Shown here: piece after piece, positions 1 through 40,310 of the stretch
Layout of the letters: each line of letters starts with the position of its first letter
Numbering within the stretch: position 1 is the first letter of the stretch
The notes under the pieces: model-generated
Told to the model about the DNA's origin: nothing
The model's input: only the letters and a program-made list of their open reading frames with translations
Database searches by the model: none
Made by a program: the position numbers and the translations under genes
Assembly (NCBI GenBank): GCA_963693365.1
Contig: CAVNZM010000001.1
Coordinates: 20,832,001 to 20,896,000, forward strand
DNA: 64,000 nucleotides
DNA from: Amoebidium appalachense
Taxonomy: Eukaryota; Ichthyosporea
Direction of reading: 5' to 3'

Positions 1-152
1 GAAAATGTGCGCAGGCGAGTATGTGTGTGTGTGTGTGTGTGTGTTGTGTGTGTGTGTGAGCACACTTGTGAGTGTGTGTGTTTGAGCTATGAGTGCGATG
101 TGTGTGACTGTGCTTGTGTGTGTGTGTGCGCCCGCAAGCGTGCGCTGGGGAC

Positions 153-203
<51 letters not shown>

Positions 204-763
204 GGAGGGGGGCAATGCCAGGGTGTAATGTGTGGCGGGGGTCGATGGTTGCATACGTGTGTGTGGTGGAAAGGAAAGGTGGACGGATGGGGGTAGCCAG
301 TACGTTTCAATAGACAGCGCAAACACAGGTATAGGTTTGCAGGCTAATAAACACGGGGGGAAGGGAAACACGTGACCAACAAAACACGATTGGAATGCAA
401 CAGCTACCCAGTCTATCTGTGCCCCGGGGGGGAGGGGGGGCGGGGGGGGCACTCAAACAGCGCTTACAGGCAGGAAAAGAGTGGCAAGAACAAAGGCATA
501 GGCTGGGCTGGGTGGTGGTCATGGTGCGTTTGTGTGTGTATGTCCGGGGGGGGGGGGGGGGGGGTGATGAGGGGGTGGGGGAGAGGAGGTAGGGTAGAGC
601 GGCAGGGAGGGAGGGAGGGGGGGGGGGGGGGGAGGTAGAGGGGGATGAACAGGTGACTGGGGTGTGTGAGTGTATATGTGCATTCAATGGTTATACACTC
701 AGGTGCCTCTGTGCACCCCCCCCCTCCCCCCCCCCTCCCCCTCACGTGCACAGAAACACTCAC
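1..763. repeat. HCCS intron sequence filled with GT, G and C runs
   Basis: No coding exon is recognisable here. The stretch holds (GT)n at 21-56 and 155-187, several poly-G runs (for example 187-206 and 545-564) and a C-rich stretch at 717-740. It is read as the HCCS intron downstream of exon 2; the next exon is probably outside the window. Confidence 0.5.
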
Positions 764-1928
764 AGCCTCTTCCGGGTTGAAGCCCCACTTAGGGTCCTGC
801 TCCTTGCGCTTGACGGCATTGTACCACCTCTGGGGGGACGGGTACACCCAATACTCCCCCTCCGAACCAGCCTGTGACCCCACCAACCACATTTAATTCA
901 ACTCCCGGTCACTCCCCCAACCCATCATCCCGTCTGCCTTGCATGCGCCCCCAACCGCATAGACTACTTGTGCATTGCAACCCAGCTGCACCCGCTATCG
1001 CCCTCAGCCCCCCCCCCCCCCTTCAACCCTCTCACCCCGCGCCGCCAAAGGGCATCTGCGGGCCTACACCAGAACCTAATGCACGAGTTTGCCATCCCAT
1101 TCCTTTATGCATAGCAACGCCCGTGCATGCCAACCCCTTCCTTCCCCCCCCCCCCCCCCCCCCCCCCTTCCCCTCCCTCCTCCTCCCCACTTCCGCGGGT
1201 GCAGTCTGGCATGTGGCGTGTGCCAGTGATGTTGCTCCTGTGTTCTCCCTCTGTTTTCACCCTGATAGCAGCCTTGCAAGCCCACACACTCAACCACCCT
1301 GATGCCCATGGCCACAACAGGCCTTCTCCGCATGGCCCCAAGCCACAGATCTTGGACCCCACCTCCACACTACTTGATGATACACTTTCAACTATGTGCT
1401 TCCGTTCTCACTGGCTGTCCCAACCACCTTACACCCCAAGCTCACACTCACACTCCTTAACTCTCGAGTCAACCCTTCGTTCCCTTGCCCAGCACACCAC
1501 CACTATAGGAGCCTGCCGTCCCGCTGCCCTCCAACCTTTCCCGCTTCCAAGCTACCACCAGGCACTCGTCCCCCCCTCCCCAACCAGTATTCCCTTCCCC
1601 CCACCTTTGGTATGCTGCTGACGACAGTCTCGTTTGGCAAGCTTGGTGTTGCTGGGTTAGGGGCCACATCCACCACGGCCACGCCGGCCTTTGTGCCCTT
1701 GACTGGTGCCACCGGGCACGCACTCTCCCCCGTGCTGGGGTTGACGACCTCCGCTGGTTTGGGTGTGTTTTCTGTCAGTGCGGCCCTTATCTCGGCCTCT
1801 GTAGGCTGCTTGTTTCCCCACTCAGCCCGTTTCTCCTCGGGAATGGGGCAGCCAGAGAGCTTTGTGCGCTTCTCCGCGGGTATAGGGCAGCTGGAGGCCT
1901 CAGCCTGGCACGACACAACACCACCCAT
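764..1928 (-). CDS. HCCS: Holocytochrome c synthase (cytochrome c heme lyase), 5' part, truncated by window edge
   Basis: This enzyme attaches heme to apocytochrome c in the mitochondrial intermembrane space (System III). Two exons are visible. Exon 1 is 1928-1605 and exon 2 is 871-764; both junctions are phase 0 (donor AAG|gtgggg, acceptor cacag|GCT). Exon 1 has three Cys-Pro motifs (SSCPIP, SGCPIP, SACPVA), the heme-regulatory CP repeats of the family N terminus, and ends SSIPK. Exon 2 encodes EYWVYPSPQRWYNAVKRK, which matches the conserved W-V-Y-P-S segment that follows SSIP in HCCS. The start ATG at 1928 has context AAACATGGG. The exon-2 donor is GCT|gtgagt. The heme-binding domain that should follow is not found in 1-763 and must lie beyond the left edge. 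Family assignment rests on these motifs as recalled; no alignment was run. Confidence 0.85.
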
Positions 1929-3838
1929 GTTTGCTGTGTCTGTCGAAGGAAGCCTGTGTGAGTGTGGCAGGCACAGTGCGTGCAGGGTGGGAGAAGGGGC
2001 TCACGTATGTGTCGTACAGCTGGGGAGAGGCTCATAGAGTGACTGGGACTGAAAGCTAATTCAGGCCCAGATTCAACATAACAATAGAACGTTTAACAGG
2101 ACTCTTGTGAGTTGAGCAAGCATGGCCAGAAAACAGCTAGAAGCAGGCTGGACAGTCAGCAACGCAAAAGCAGCAAGCACAAGGGATAAGCCGGGGCTGT
2201 AGGCTCACCTGTCCACCCTTCCGTCTCCCTCTCCCTCTCTCTAGCCGCTTGCAAGTGCACCCGTGAACTCGAGTTGCCCAGCCACACCACAGTCAGTGTG
2301 ACCGTTGAAGACCTCGTGTCGTGTCCGCAAGAAAGAGCTGCCGCCAGGGCGTGGCACACTTGCCTTATATAGCTGTTGCTTCGCATAGGCGATTGGACAA
2401 ATCATTAGTCTATTGTGCGTCGACCTTGCAAAGGAATGCTGTTGACGTCACGGGCTCTCGTGGCTCACCCGGCGGCAAGTCTCCGTCTCAAGCCGGTCCG
2501 GGTATCTCTTCCTCCTGCCCTCCTTCTGCCCGGAACAGGAAAAAAAAATGCACATGTACTGTTGTATGCCTATATTTTCTCAATTATAAGGGAAAGGAAA
2601 CCCTGAAGTAAAGAAAAACATAGATACTGATATAGCTGTGAAGAAAAGTCCTGTCATATTATCTTGTAGCCAATCACATTGCCTGCAAGTGTCCAAAAGC
2701 AAAAAGCAACCAAAATAGCCATATATGGCTAATGTTATCAATAGCATTGCGCTTTATATGGAAAACCGGCTGACGATTGGCTGTGCAAATCGGCTCATGG
2801 CTAGCTCGAGGTCCGCAAAAACGAAAAGCCACGAGTGAGGGCGCTGCCGAGATCTAGCCTCTCGAAACACACACAGGCTGCTTTTCTTTTTTCGTTACTT
2901 GTGTTTTTGTAACGATAGCATTAGCATTATCGACGAATACACCAACAGTGACATCGCGACGTTGTTAATCAGAGAAAAACCACCGGTGTGATAACGAAAG
3001 ATATACCTTTTTCCTGTCAGAATTTGGCTGCAGGTTGACACTCTTCACCCTACTTGCACACATACTCTTGAACGGTATAAAGAGGTACAGGCAGGGAGCA
3101 CACTACCAACCAGAGCGTCACTGAGAGTGCATTGCTGTATTGCACTGTAGTTTGAACTACGCCACGTAGGAAGATAGTGAAGACTTCTGCAGTGACACAG
3201 GCGGAATCTGGAGCTGATAGGGAGCTCCCTAGAGATCACACATCAAGAGAAGCCGCCCAGCCGCGACCTTGGCTACAGCATACAGGTGCACCCAGCTTTT
3301 TGGCCAGTAGTGTCAGCAGTGTTACGGACCCTCACATACCCCCTGGTGCTGTTACTGCCCAAGTTTTCATCCCACCTTTTGCTGTTTTGTGTGTGTTGTG
3401 CAAGCTCAAGCACTGGCCGGTGGGTAAGGATGACCCCCTGTTCTGCTGTGTTAGTTTTGGGGCTGATGTTAGCAAAAAGGTGCATGTTGCAAGGAAGATA
3501 GGGCTCGAGCGTGTGAGTTACCGGCAAAGTGCAAAGGGCACACCGGTATTGATGTGCAGAGAGGAGGGTGTGGACTGCACACAGGGGCAAGAGTAAAATG
3601 GGCGCGCGGGCTGGTGGTGGTGGTGGTGGTGGTGGTGGTGGTGGGGGGGGGGGGGGGGGGAGGAGGGGAGGGGAGGAATGGAGGGGGTGGTGGGGGAGCA
3701 GAGGGGGGGGATGGGGAAAGGGGGGAGAGGAAGAAAGGGTTTTTTTTTTTTTTTTTTGGGGGGGGGGGGGGGGGGGGAGGGGGGGAGTGGGTGGGAAGGG
3801 ACCGTAACACTTTCCCGATACTGAGGGGAGGCAGCAGG
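1929..3838. other. Intergenic region between divergent HCCS (-) and FYVE gene (+)
   Basis: The two flanking genes point away from each other, so this should hold both promoters. No supported coding exon was found. Features seen are a TATA-like TTATATAG near 2364, ATTGG (inverted CCAAT) near 2392 and 2776, a (GGT)n tract from 3611, and T/G composite runs at 3739-3785. An ORF-like segment near 3180-3280 has no in-frame ATG and was not accepted as an exon. Confidence 0.4.
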
Positions 3839-9374
<5,536 letters not shown>

Positions 9375-12300
9375 ATTTAGTGCTTGTAGTGGGGCGGTCT
9401 AGAGAAGTAAAACATGCATGAACAGAGCTCGACATCAATCAAATATGAGTGTTTAGGGCAACAGACACATACACCCGGCTATACACTGTACAGACCACTG
9501 GCCTCACACTGACCACAGAAAACATGGGGGAAGAATGGGGAGGAAAAATTTGGGGAGTCCCCCGGAGGGGAGGGGGGGGGGGAGGGGGGGGAGGGGAGGG
9601 AAGGGGGGGGGGGGGGAGGGGGGTTGCTTTCAGATCAAGGGCGCAAGATCACATAGACAAAACTTGCAGCCCGCCCTACTACTGGTATAGATCAAGTTGC
9701 CTTATTTTTTTTGGAAGCCCTTTGACACACACTGTGCGCGCGTATGTTGGTCGGCACCACTAAGCCCCCAATGTGATAATGGGAAACATCACGAGTACAA
9801 CACGTGTTGTGATGGCTGGCCTGGTGCCAAATGTCTTTGGTTTGTTTTGATATGTTAATGTCTGCGCCTCTTGCCTTCAAAATATAGATCGGAGTGTTTG
9901 CTTTGTTACGCAAATATTCCACTGGCCCATGTCTTACTTTCCTGGTCATGTATTTTATAACGGTACATGAATAAAATGTTGTGTTCGAGTGTGTTCGGTG
10001 ACAAGGGCTTGAGGCAGCTGTTGAAGGGCCCTATGATGACGTCATTCAAGCCAGCTATGATTGGCCAAACGCGCACCAGAGCACCATATATGGTAATCAA
10101 TACAAACCTTTTTAGGATGATAACACAGGAAGAAAGCGCTGGCCGGAGGTCCGGCGGATGATCGAAGGAGGGTAGTGAAAGGGCGCCGAAGAGTTTGGCT
10201 CCCTGGTGGCCATTACATGCATCCGATTCTCCACTACAACACGTAGGGGAGTGGCAAGTTGGCCAACCACCCACGCTAGCTGTCTCCAGCAGTGGCCTTG
10301 TGACAGCCCCAGGCCTGAAGAGGCCGGAGAGACAAGTAGGCCCAAGTGCCGCTGTGAAGTCGCGCGAGAACTTGGCGCGCGCTGGTCACTCGTGAGAGTC
10401 AAAGCGCACGCATGGATAAACGTGCCCTAAAACGTGTGCCTCCGGGCTTTCCTAGCCCGGGGTCACAGTGTGTCTGGGCAGTCACAAACTGGCCGAGAAG
10501 ATGGAGTCGGGACTTGAGCAGTTAAACTGTATTCCATTACATAAGGCTTACACTCGCATCTGTGCACAGACCGCGTACGCTTTCTTCCTGCGCCGGTGAC
10601 AGGGTCCGCCCTTGTGTGTGTGGTTTGCCGGGTTGCGTTTTTTAGCCCTGGTGTGTGCACGGTAGGTTGTAGCTATAGAGAACTTAGTTTTTCTGACCCT
10701 TGACATGAAGCGGGACCTATTTTGTACACGGTCTGAAGGTGGCTCCGAGAGCGACGTTTGCACCAAAGACATAAATGTACTCAATACGAATTTGAAACTT
10801 AAAAACTTAGACCAGCATATCTAGCTAATATTAGCTGTTCGAAATGAGCAAATTTCATCAATAAAGTTATGTTGTGGCTGTAGCCTAAACTGGCCCACCA
10901 ATGCAGCTGCGCCGCACAGCTAAACTTGCAACGGCAGCCGCAGTGCACTCGCCCTGCATGTATGTGCAACAGAAACCAAAAAAACATGAGTACTGACACA
11001 ATACATAGTGCACATTACTTGCTATTTTTTTTTCGGCATTAAATTATGGTTAGGTAGTTAACTACATACGCTATATTCTAAGCGTTTTTCTTGCTATGGT
11101 GCAGTAGCAACTGGGTTTATCCACCCACACCAAGATCTACATATATCAAGATTAGGAGTGAACCGGAGCCAGGAAACTAAGAGTTAGCCTGCGGGAGATA
11201 TGAACACATAAACACGCAGGCACCTAAAGCAACCTTTATGGGTAGCTATTTTGAGTATCTCTAAACCAGCAGGAATAAAGTGGACTGGCCACTCGAGGGA
11301 GTGTGTCCGTGTTGGGGGGTGATCTACCGTACCTCCTGGCAATTAGCTTCAAGACAGGTGGGTTGGTTGTTGGCTGGTACTCACACGAGTCAGAACACTG
11401 AAAATTGAACAGAAACAGTCACACTAAAACAGAAAATTTGTTAACCCGGCCAGCGATGGTGGCACGCTGCCCAGTGCACGCACAAACACACGAACACAGA
11501 CTCACGTATGAGTGCAAGCATGCATGCATGCACCCACACACGCGGGTAAAGGCACGTATTCATACACACATACACATACACAAATGCACGCACATACACA
11601 CAGGCACACATCACACACATACACATTCAACAGATAGACACAGTCACACATACAAACACCGTCACATTCACACACGTATACAGTCACGCATCCCAACACA
11701 ATCACTCATCCCAACACACATTGGTGTGCACACACGTAAATGCACGCCATCAGCCGCTTGCCTGGGCAGTCATATGGCCGAGACAGGCGGCACAAGGCCC
11801 AATCCCCTTCCCCGCACGTGATCTTTCTCTCTCTCTTTTTCGTCAACAGTTTAGCTTTTCCGAGCCCCATATTGCCCCCCTCTGTCCAACCCCCCTCCCC
11901 CCCCCCCCCCTCCCTCCCCCCGGCCCGCCTCCCCACCTTTCTCCCTCCCCGCTGCCATACCCTAGTTTTTGTCTTCTTCTGCTCCATTTTCATTATTCCT
12001 CTGCTGCATGTACCCCAAGCTTCCCCTTACTCGCCTAGGTCATTTCAACATCACAGCTTGCTAACGCTTGTTGTGTTTGTTTTACCACCACGACACACAC
12101 TCCAACCCTCTACCCAGTATAGTCTTCCCTTCAACTCTTTTTTTCGCCCCTCTTGCCCCTCTCTTCCTTGTTTCTTATAACTCTGCTCCCCCCACTTCCC
12201 CCCCCCCCCCCCCCCCCCCCCGCATACTGTGCGCATGGCTGATGCTGCATACTTGAATGTTTGCCTTTGCATGTGTCCTGCATCATGCTTCTCATCGTCT

Positions 12301-12917
12301 ATGCGTACTTCGTACTGTGTTCCGCATTCAAACCCCCCTCCCCCCCCCCCCCCCCCCCAACACACACACACTGACGTCTGCCCGGATGGACACAGACCAT
12401 GTTCCGTGGGCCGGGGGGCCGATCTTGATTGCAGTATGAGTCAGGGCGGGCGGGTGCGCCATGTCCTGCAGCCATTCAATGCCTCCCCCGGTACTCCCCC
12501 CTCCCCCCCTCCCCCCCCCTCCCCCTTCCTCCTCCCCCCCCCCCCCCCCTCCCCCCCCCTCCCCCCCCCCGCACCCCCTCCCGCCCCCGCGCCCCCACCT
12601 TGTTTCAAACATGTCTGCCCACCCGAGCTCTCAAGCACATTTTCCAAAAGCTGAAAACCCAATCGTGTCTGCATCTTTGCTTTTCAATACTATACCCACA
12701 TGACAAAGCAGTACTTAGTGACCAACTGACTGTGATAGGCAGAACACACCTATACATGCACACATGCACGCACGTGCACATGCAGGCACCTACCACCCCC
12801 ACACACACACAGCTGTCCACACACGCACCAGGTCGTTCCTTGAGGTGAGCAGATGCACGTCTAGTCATCAGCAACAGCTTGTGCCCACAGGCAGGCACAA
12901 TGATGCGCGCATGCGCG

Positions 12918-12980
<63 letters not shown>

Positions 12981-13421
12981 ACTGGGCACGGGGCACACAC
13001 CAACCACTCTCTTGCACTCCACACCCGCCCACCACTTTTTTTCCCCCCACCTTCCACCTCTCCCAATCCCTTGATCCCGGGTGGTGCTGGTGAATGCACC
13101 CCACCACTTTGCATGCGCCCGTATTGAGCATGGTGAACAGGGGGGGGCATCTCAGCCCAGCAGAGGAAACGTGCCCAGAGTGCAAGCATATCCCTGGGCC
13201 CCGATGGTACTTCCCCTGTCTTCCCTTCTGTGTTATAACTAGTAATAATCAAGGACTCCCGCATGGGGTCGGCTGGTCCGCTGCACGGGTCCACACAGAA
13301 GCCCCTCCCCCCTCCCCCCCCCCTCCCCAACAACAACACCCACACACACGCCCACATGCACACAGACGTACACACACACACCCACCCACCCACACACCCA
13401 CCCACCCACCCACCCACCCAC

Positions 13422-13468
<47 letters not shown>

Positions 13469-13482
13469 GCCCACACTCACAT

Positions 13483-13515
<33 letters not shown>

Positions 13516-13719
13516 ACACAACACCTACCCGCCCACCCACTCACACACCCACACACACGTCACTCTCCATTCCAAACATACAGCACCACTGTTTCTCGCC
13601 TACATCTGGGCACTTGTCCTCTGCCTATACCCTCAGTGTGTTAGTGCCTGCAAGCAGCCACTCGACCGTTCTCACTGTTGCTTTCTATTTTTTCACCTGC
13701 ACTCACTGTGTGCATGCAG
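9375..13719. other. Region between the FYVE gene and recognised Rictor exon 1
   Basis: No coding exon could be supported. AATAAA at 9970-9975 could serve the FYVE gene. From about 9,700 to 11,400 the sequence is less repetitive and more AT-rich, as expected for true intergenic DNA with a promoter. From about 11,460 to 13,700 it becomes intron-like again, with CA-rich stretches, C runs, (CA)n at 12920-12978 and a copy of the poly-C-flanked element at 12222-12332. The missing N-terminal exon(s) of Rictor probably lie in this second part, but I could not identify them. Confidence 0.45.
12222..12332 (+). repeat. Dispersed poly-C-flanked element, copy 2
   Basis: Blocks GCATACT, ACTTGAATGTTTGCC, TTTGCATGTGTCCTGCA, ATGCTTCTCATCG and GTACTTCGTACTGTGTTC, then GCATTCAAA, occur in the same order as in copy 1. 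Poly-C runs bound both ends. Over this span it is the copy closest to copy 1. Confidence 0.75.
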
Positions 13720-34788
<21,069 letters not shown>

Positions 34789-37536
34789 ATGGCTCGCCTC
34801 ACACTATGCCTCACGGCGCTGTTGCTTGCTGTGTCGGGTGCGCCTGTGCGGCGCCACGTTCGCCACAGCGGGCAGGCCCCCGAGGCCAGCAGCTACAACA
34901 TGACGCTCAAAACACTTCTGCTTTCCACAGATAAGGGCATATCTAATGTGGCTACAACCATGCTTAATGCATACGGCCAGCCCTACGACCTTATCCCCCT
35001 AACACGAAAGGACAACGGCACAAACACGCTCACAGACCCCATGGGTAGCTTTCTCGACGGGCTGGAGAAAAACGGTAACCCTCAATACAACTCGCTGGTC
35101 CTCACCTCCCCCCAACTTTCATACGAGAAACCCGACCTATCGTGGGGCTCTGCGCTGAGTCCCGACCACTGGACACGTCTACAAACATACCTCGCGCGGT
35201 TTAACATCAGAACGGTTGTTCTCTCCTCTAGCTACACGGTCGACCCAGCCCTGGCTGCTGCCGACGACTTGACCAACGGCTTGGCGGACGATGCCGTGCT
35301 CTCGTTTATAGATAATAAGTACACGCGGTCTATTATTGGGGTGGTCAATCCCGACGCCAAATTCACCCTGGGGCAGGTCAATCCGTTTGTCAAGACCGAT
35401 TACTGGTACTACCCCACTAAGGTGAATGGCGATGCCCCCCACATCCAGCCCTTCATGTACCTCAACCCCGCTCAGGAGTGCGGAGTTGCAAACGCAAACA
35501 CGACGAGCAACAACACCAAGGAGGACCCCACCCTGCGTGTTATCACCCTCACAAACAACGTCACCCTGCCCTGCGGCAAGCGGGACTGGCTTGGTGCCTT
35601 CACACGCACCGTCAATGGCCGCGAGGAGATGCACTTCATGCTCAACCAGAACGTGTTTGGCCACCACGGCTTTGTGCTGGCCGACGTGTGGCTGCCCTGG
35701 GCCACCAGAGGTGTCTTTGTGGGCCAGCGCCGGCTGCTGCTCGACACACAGATCGACGACGTGTTCCTGTTCACAGGGCTGTTCAACACCCGCCTGGTGC
35801 GCCCGGCCATTGACGGTGACGAGGCCGGCTACCGGCTGACGGGGCTGGACATGGAGCTGCTGCGGCGCTACCAAAACGACCTCAACGACAGGCTGCCCGA
35901 GGGCTCGCGCTTTGTGGTGCAGATGGCCTACAACGGTATGGGCTGGGACCGGTTTGGCAACAGGTCCATGTCGCAGAACAACGCCACGTTGGCCCTGCGG
36001 GACAACTTCTTCTGGCTCACACACACGTGGTCACACTTCGACCTGTACTGCCCCGACAGCAACTGCGAGAAGAACAACCTCACGCGCTACCCTGTGGCGT
36101 ACGACGAGCTGAAGAGAAACAAAGACTTTGGCGACCACGTGCTGTTTGCTGACGTGCCGGCAGACAAGCTGGACACGCGGCCCACATACTCGCCACACAG
36201 CATTGTCACACCGCGCATATCGGGCCTCAACAACAGCGAGTCCATCAAGGTACAGTGTGCGTGTGTGGGGGGGGGCGGGCAGGAGAGGGAGGGGTTTTGG
36301 TGGGGGGGGGGGGGAGGTTTAGAGGAGGGTGATCTGGCAAACTTTTATCTGAACAACACGGTGCATTAGCCCTCGCACAAGCACAGTGTCATTAGGATCT
36401 ACTGTCATTTATTTAATGTCTGTGCCGAACCCAGATGGTGTGTGTCCACTCTTAACATCAATTTTCCAACAAAATACACAAACATGTGTGCGTGCGCACA
36501 TACACACACACACACACGCACACACACACACACCAACACAGGCTATGCGTGATCTGGGCATCATCTATGCTGTCGGTGACAACTCTCGTCTGGATCTTCT
36601 CCCCGCCAACCCCTACCACGCCCTGTGGACGCCCACCACGGACTCCCTCAACCGGTCCATGTTTGTGATCCCCCGCTACTCGCTGCGCATCTACTTTGAC
36701 GTGTCGACCCCCGACCAGAGTGCGGCCGAGTTCAACCAGGTCTACGGGCCCAGGTGCTACGGCTACAACCGCACAGAGCCGGCCAGCTGGCCCTACCTGT
36801 GCAGCCAGAACTCGTTCAAGTACGACCACAACCTGACGCTGGGCGAGATGCTGCAGATGGAGGCCTTTGAGTATGCCCGCACGCTGGCGCAGTACCGCTG
36901 GGACCCCTACATGTTCCACCAGGCCAATGTGCGCTTCACACAGGTCGATGGCCGCATGCAGTCCCTGCTGACCATGTGGATCGACGCCCTACTCAGCTAT
37001 GTGACGTCATACAGCACGCTGCCGATTGTGACGTACCGCATGGACGAGCTCAAGGACCACTATGTGGCCCGCATGCAGAGGGACGCCTGCGGCCTGCAGG
37101 CCCACGTGACCTATGTGAACGGTGTGCCCACCAGCATGACCGTGGCTGGCAATGGCACATGCACGGCCAAGATCACACGCACGGCCGGTGTTGGATTCAT
37201 GTTTGGTGACGGAAAGGAGGAGGAGGCTTATGGCTTGGACCGCACACGGGACATTCTCATCAATGGCAGTAAGTTTACCTCCCCCTTCCCCCCCCCCCCC
37301 CCCCCCCCCTCCCCAACACACACACACACACATTAGGCACGTGCTATCACCCCACCACCCACATGTCTTCACCTGGTTACTTTGTGCACAGGTGCATGCC
37401 ATAGCTAACAGGCGCACACAAGGAGCGCAATGTACTGTTCACGTGCATAATACACCGCACCAACACACACAACCTCTCCAGCACTCACAGGTGTAATATA
37501 TTAGTAATACCCACACACAGTGCAGAAAACCGCATA

Positions 37537-37572
<36 letters not shown>

Positions 37573-38255
37573 CCAGAAGGCATTCACCCACCCACCCGTT
37601 CTAACCACGTGTTCCTTCCACCAGGCGCTGTCACCGTTCCCCTCAAGCCGCTTGCTCCCGGGGCCAAAGACACCACCAACACCCTTCCCTTCCTCCCCTA
37701 CCCGCCCGTCAAGCCGGCCAACACCACGGAAATGACGTTCAAGTCGATGGATGACTTTAAGACACACGTCAACCAATCGTTCACCCAACTGGAGAAAGAC
37801 CTGAAGGTGGCACTGCCGCAGGACGAGTTGGACTTTGTGCCCGTGCTGTCAGCCTGGGCCAATGCACAGACCTGCTACGACTACACGTCAGACACGACTG
37901 AGCGGCTCAACATCAGCTTCATCCGGCTCAGAGACCTGCAGCTGGCCAAGGAGCAGGCCGAGAAGGAGAGCATCGATGCCTGGGAGAGGCGGGTCAACAA
38001 CGCCGCTATGGCTGTGGCTGAGCTGCTGTCGGTGAGTGGCCCTGTGTGTCCTGGGTGTTGTGCTGGTGTGCTCTGGTGTTCGTTTAAAAGGTTGTGTGTG
38101 TGCTCAGACCTGAAGGGGTGAACAAATATAGAGTACATATTTGGACGGGTGCTCACAATTCTGATTGGAAGCAGGCACTTGTTTTGCATGATGTCCTTGG
38201 TCTTGAGCTTTTTCTCTATCTCTTTTCTTTTTCTTTTTTTTCTTTTTTTTGGCGT

Positions 38256-38315
<60 letters not shown>

Positions 38316-38656
38316 GAGACATTTGTGCATCCTCCAGTCAATTGATTTGGCGCACACACTCACACTCCTGCCTGCTGTAGGGGGATGCCGATGGTCTGCC
38401 ATCCAACGCCAAGCAGTCGGAGGCATCAGCGCTGATCCAACAGTCAGCCAATGACGTCATCAACAGGCTCAAGGCATACTCGGCCCCAGTGTTTGCAGCA
38501 CGCAGCAAGCAGCTGAGCGATGCAAATGCTAGGCTGCAGCACCTGGCCACATGCACAGTGCTGGAGTATCCCCCCACACCAACAAGCACCGCACAGATAC
38601 CCACACCCACGGCAAGTAGGTCACATTTCGTGGTGATGCCTACGGTAAGCGCATAG
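34789..38656 (+). CDS. AGD3: Secreted Agd3-like polysaccharide deacetylase (CE18-type), four exons
   Basis: Agd3 of Aspergillus deacetylates the cell-surface exopolysaccharide galactosaminogalactan. Exons are 34789-36249, 36542-37268, 37625-38031 and 38381-38656; phases join and give 956 residues. The ATG is in perfect context (ACCATGG) and begins a signal peptide (MARLTLCLTALLLAVSGA). The first half should correspond to the N-terminal carbohydrate-binding region. The catalytic region shows LLLDTQIDDVFLF (D319, D323, D324) and a metal-type H-x3-H motif, THTWSHFD (H412, H416). These match the Agd3 arrangement in place of the classic CE4 TFDDG. Many N-x-S/T sites agree with secretion. After the second exon comes a Pro-rich linker and a C-terminal helical stretch of about 200 residues not expected in Agd3, ending in a Thr/Pro-rich tail. 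Assignment is by recalled family motifs. A distant relative with a different sugar substrate is possible. Confidence 0.8.
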
Positions 38657-40265
38657 GAGCACGCGATAAGCTGAAGTGTCATTGTAAAGGAGCTTTATAT
38701 TTTAATTAAGGACCACGTTGTATTAAACTTGTTTGTTTTGGGTTTTTATTGTATAGTTTATGCAGTATATTTTATCATTCAGAGAAAAAGAAAATGAAAC
38801 AAAAACACAATCATATTCGAATCTGACCTGTGAATATTTGATGTGGTAAAGAACTTCCTTGGCTGTCCATGGCATGCGACCGTGCAACGATTTGTAGCCA
38901 GCGTATAGATATGTCAATGCAGCCGCGTAATTGGTTGCATGTCACGTAGGCAGAAAATCTAGGCAGGACCCATGTGTATCGTTGGTTTGTACTAACGAAT
39001 ATAGGACTTGTGCTTAGGTGTGATGTATGAGATATGTTGGTGTAGTGATAGAGTGCCACCACGACTGGTGGAAACATGTTGCTGCTCCTAGAATCACCTA
39101 ATAGTTTGATATGCGGTTCCCAAACATTTAAAATTTGTAATAAGTCTAGACGACGTCGTGGTGTTCTTTGCTCAGTTTGTATCTAACAGTCGGACGGTAT
39201 GCGGTAGGCCCAGTGTCTGTGGCACGGCCCTAGAAAATGCAACACTTTCGTGCTTGGAAATCAACCAAGCAACTATTAGAATGAGAACAAATTATGAGCA
39301 CTTGTCAGTACCTCGACGATTTACATGAACGCAATGTCTCCCCCCCCCCCCCCCCCCCCCCCGCCCCGGCGTGCCACCACCACCTCATGATCACTACCTC
39401 CTCCTGCTTTTCCATTTGCCACCCAGGAAAGCAAACAAGCCTTATAGCTGCAAGTTCTTCTTTAAAAAGATGTGAGAAAGAGGGGGGGGGGGGGGGGGCA
39501 CTTCGATTTATGCCGTCTGCGACGTTGACAGAGGCCAATACTAATGGCCCAAACCTTCTAGTTTTGCGGCGCATGTTGGTTCCATGCAGCTTAAGCTTAC
39601 GCTGGTGATATTGGCGGATGCGCAGGCATTCTAGAGCTAATGTCAAAACACTCGGCCGCGGTAGGCTGGTCTGCAGCTACGTACTATATATTGGGCAAGC
39701 TACCACGGTGATGGATTATGTTTCCTGGGCATATATCAGTGCCCTTTTCGCGAATTTGTGAGCCTCCTCCTCCTCCCCCCCCCCCCCCCCCTTCCACCCC
39801 CCCCTTCACACACACACACACACACACACGCATGCATGCGCACACACATCTCACCACACAGACACGTGTATTATAAGCACGTGCGCAGGACCCCCGCCTC
39901 CGTCCCTCCCCCCCCCTCTCTCTCCCCAAACACCCACACACCCATCGCCGCGTACACGTGCACGCGCGCACGTGCACACACACACACACACACACAAGGT
40001 GCCTGGATGGTACACCGGCCAACATATGGGTCGACAGATAATTTATTCGTTGCTGTACCAGACAGCACGACACGGCCGCAGTGTGCCTCAATGAAACGAT
40101 CAAGACCAGCATCAAACCAGGCAAGCACTGTTAATAGACTTTGGTTGCAATCATCGCTCATGTTTCTTAGAGCAGTTAACCACAATGTCCCATTAAGCCC
40201 TGGTGGGGTGTTCGTCGTTTTCAAATCGTTTTTGTACCCTCACACCTTTACCCAAACCCAGCAAG

Positions 40266-40310
<45 letters not shown>

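Noticed and set aside
3177-3596. Possible upstream exon of the FYVE gene
   Set aside because: The frame has an upstream stop and no ATG. Phase could fit an acceptor near 3829, but nothing else supports it.
35179-36024. A 281-codon minus-strand ORF opposite the Agd3-like exon 1
   Set aside because: It is antisense to a well-supported exon and arises from its GC-rich codon use.
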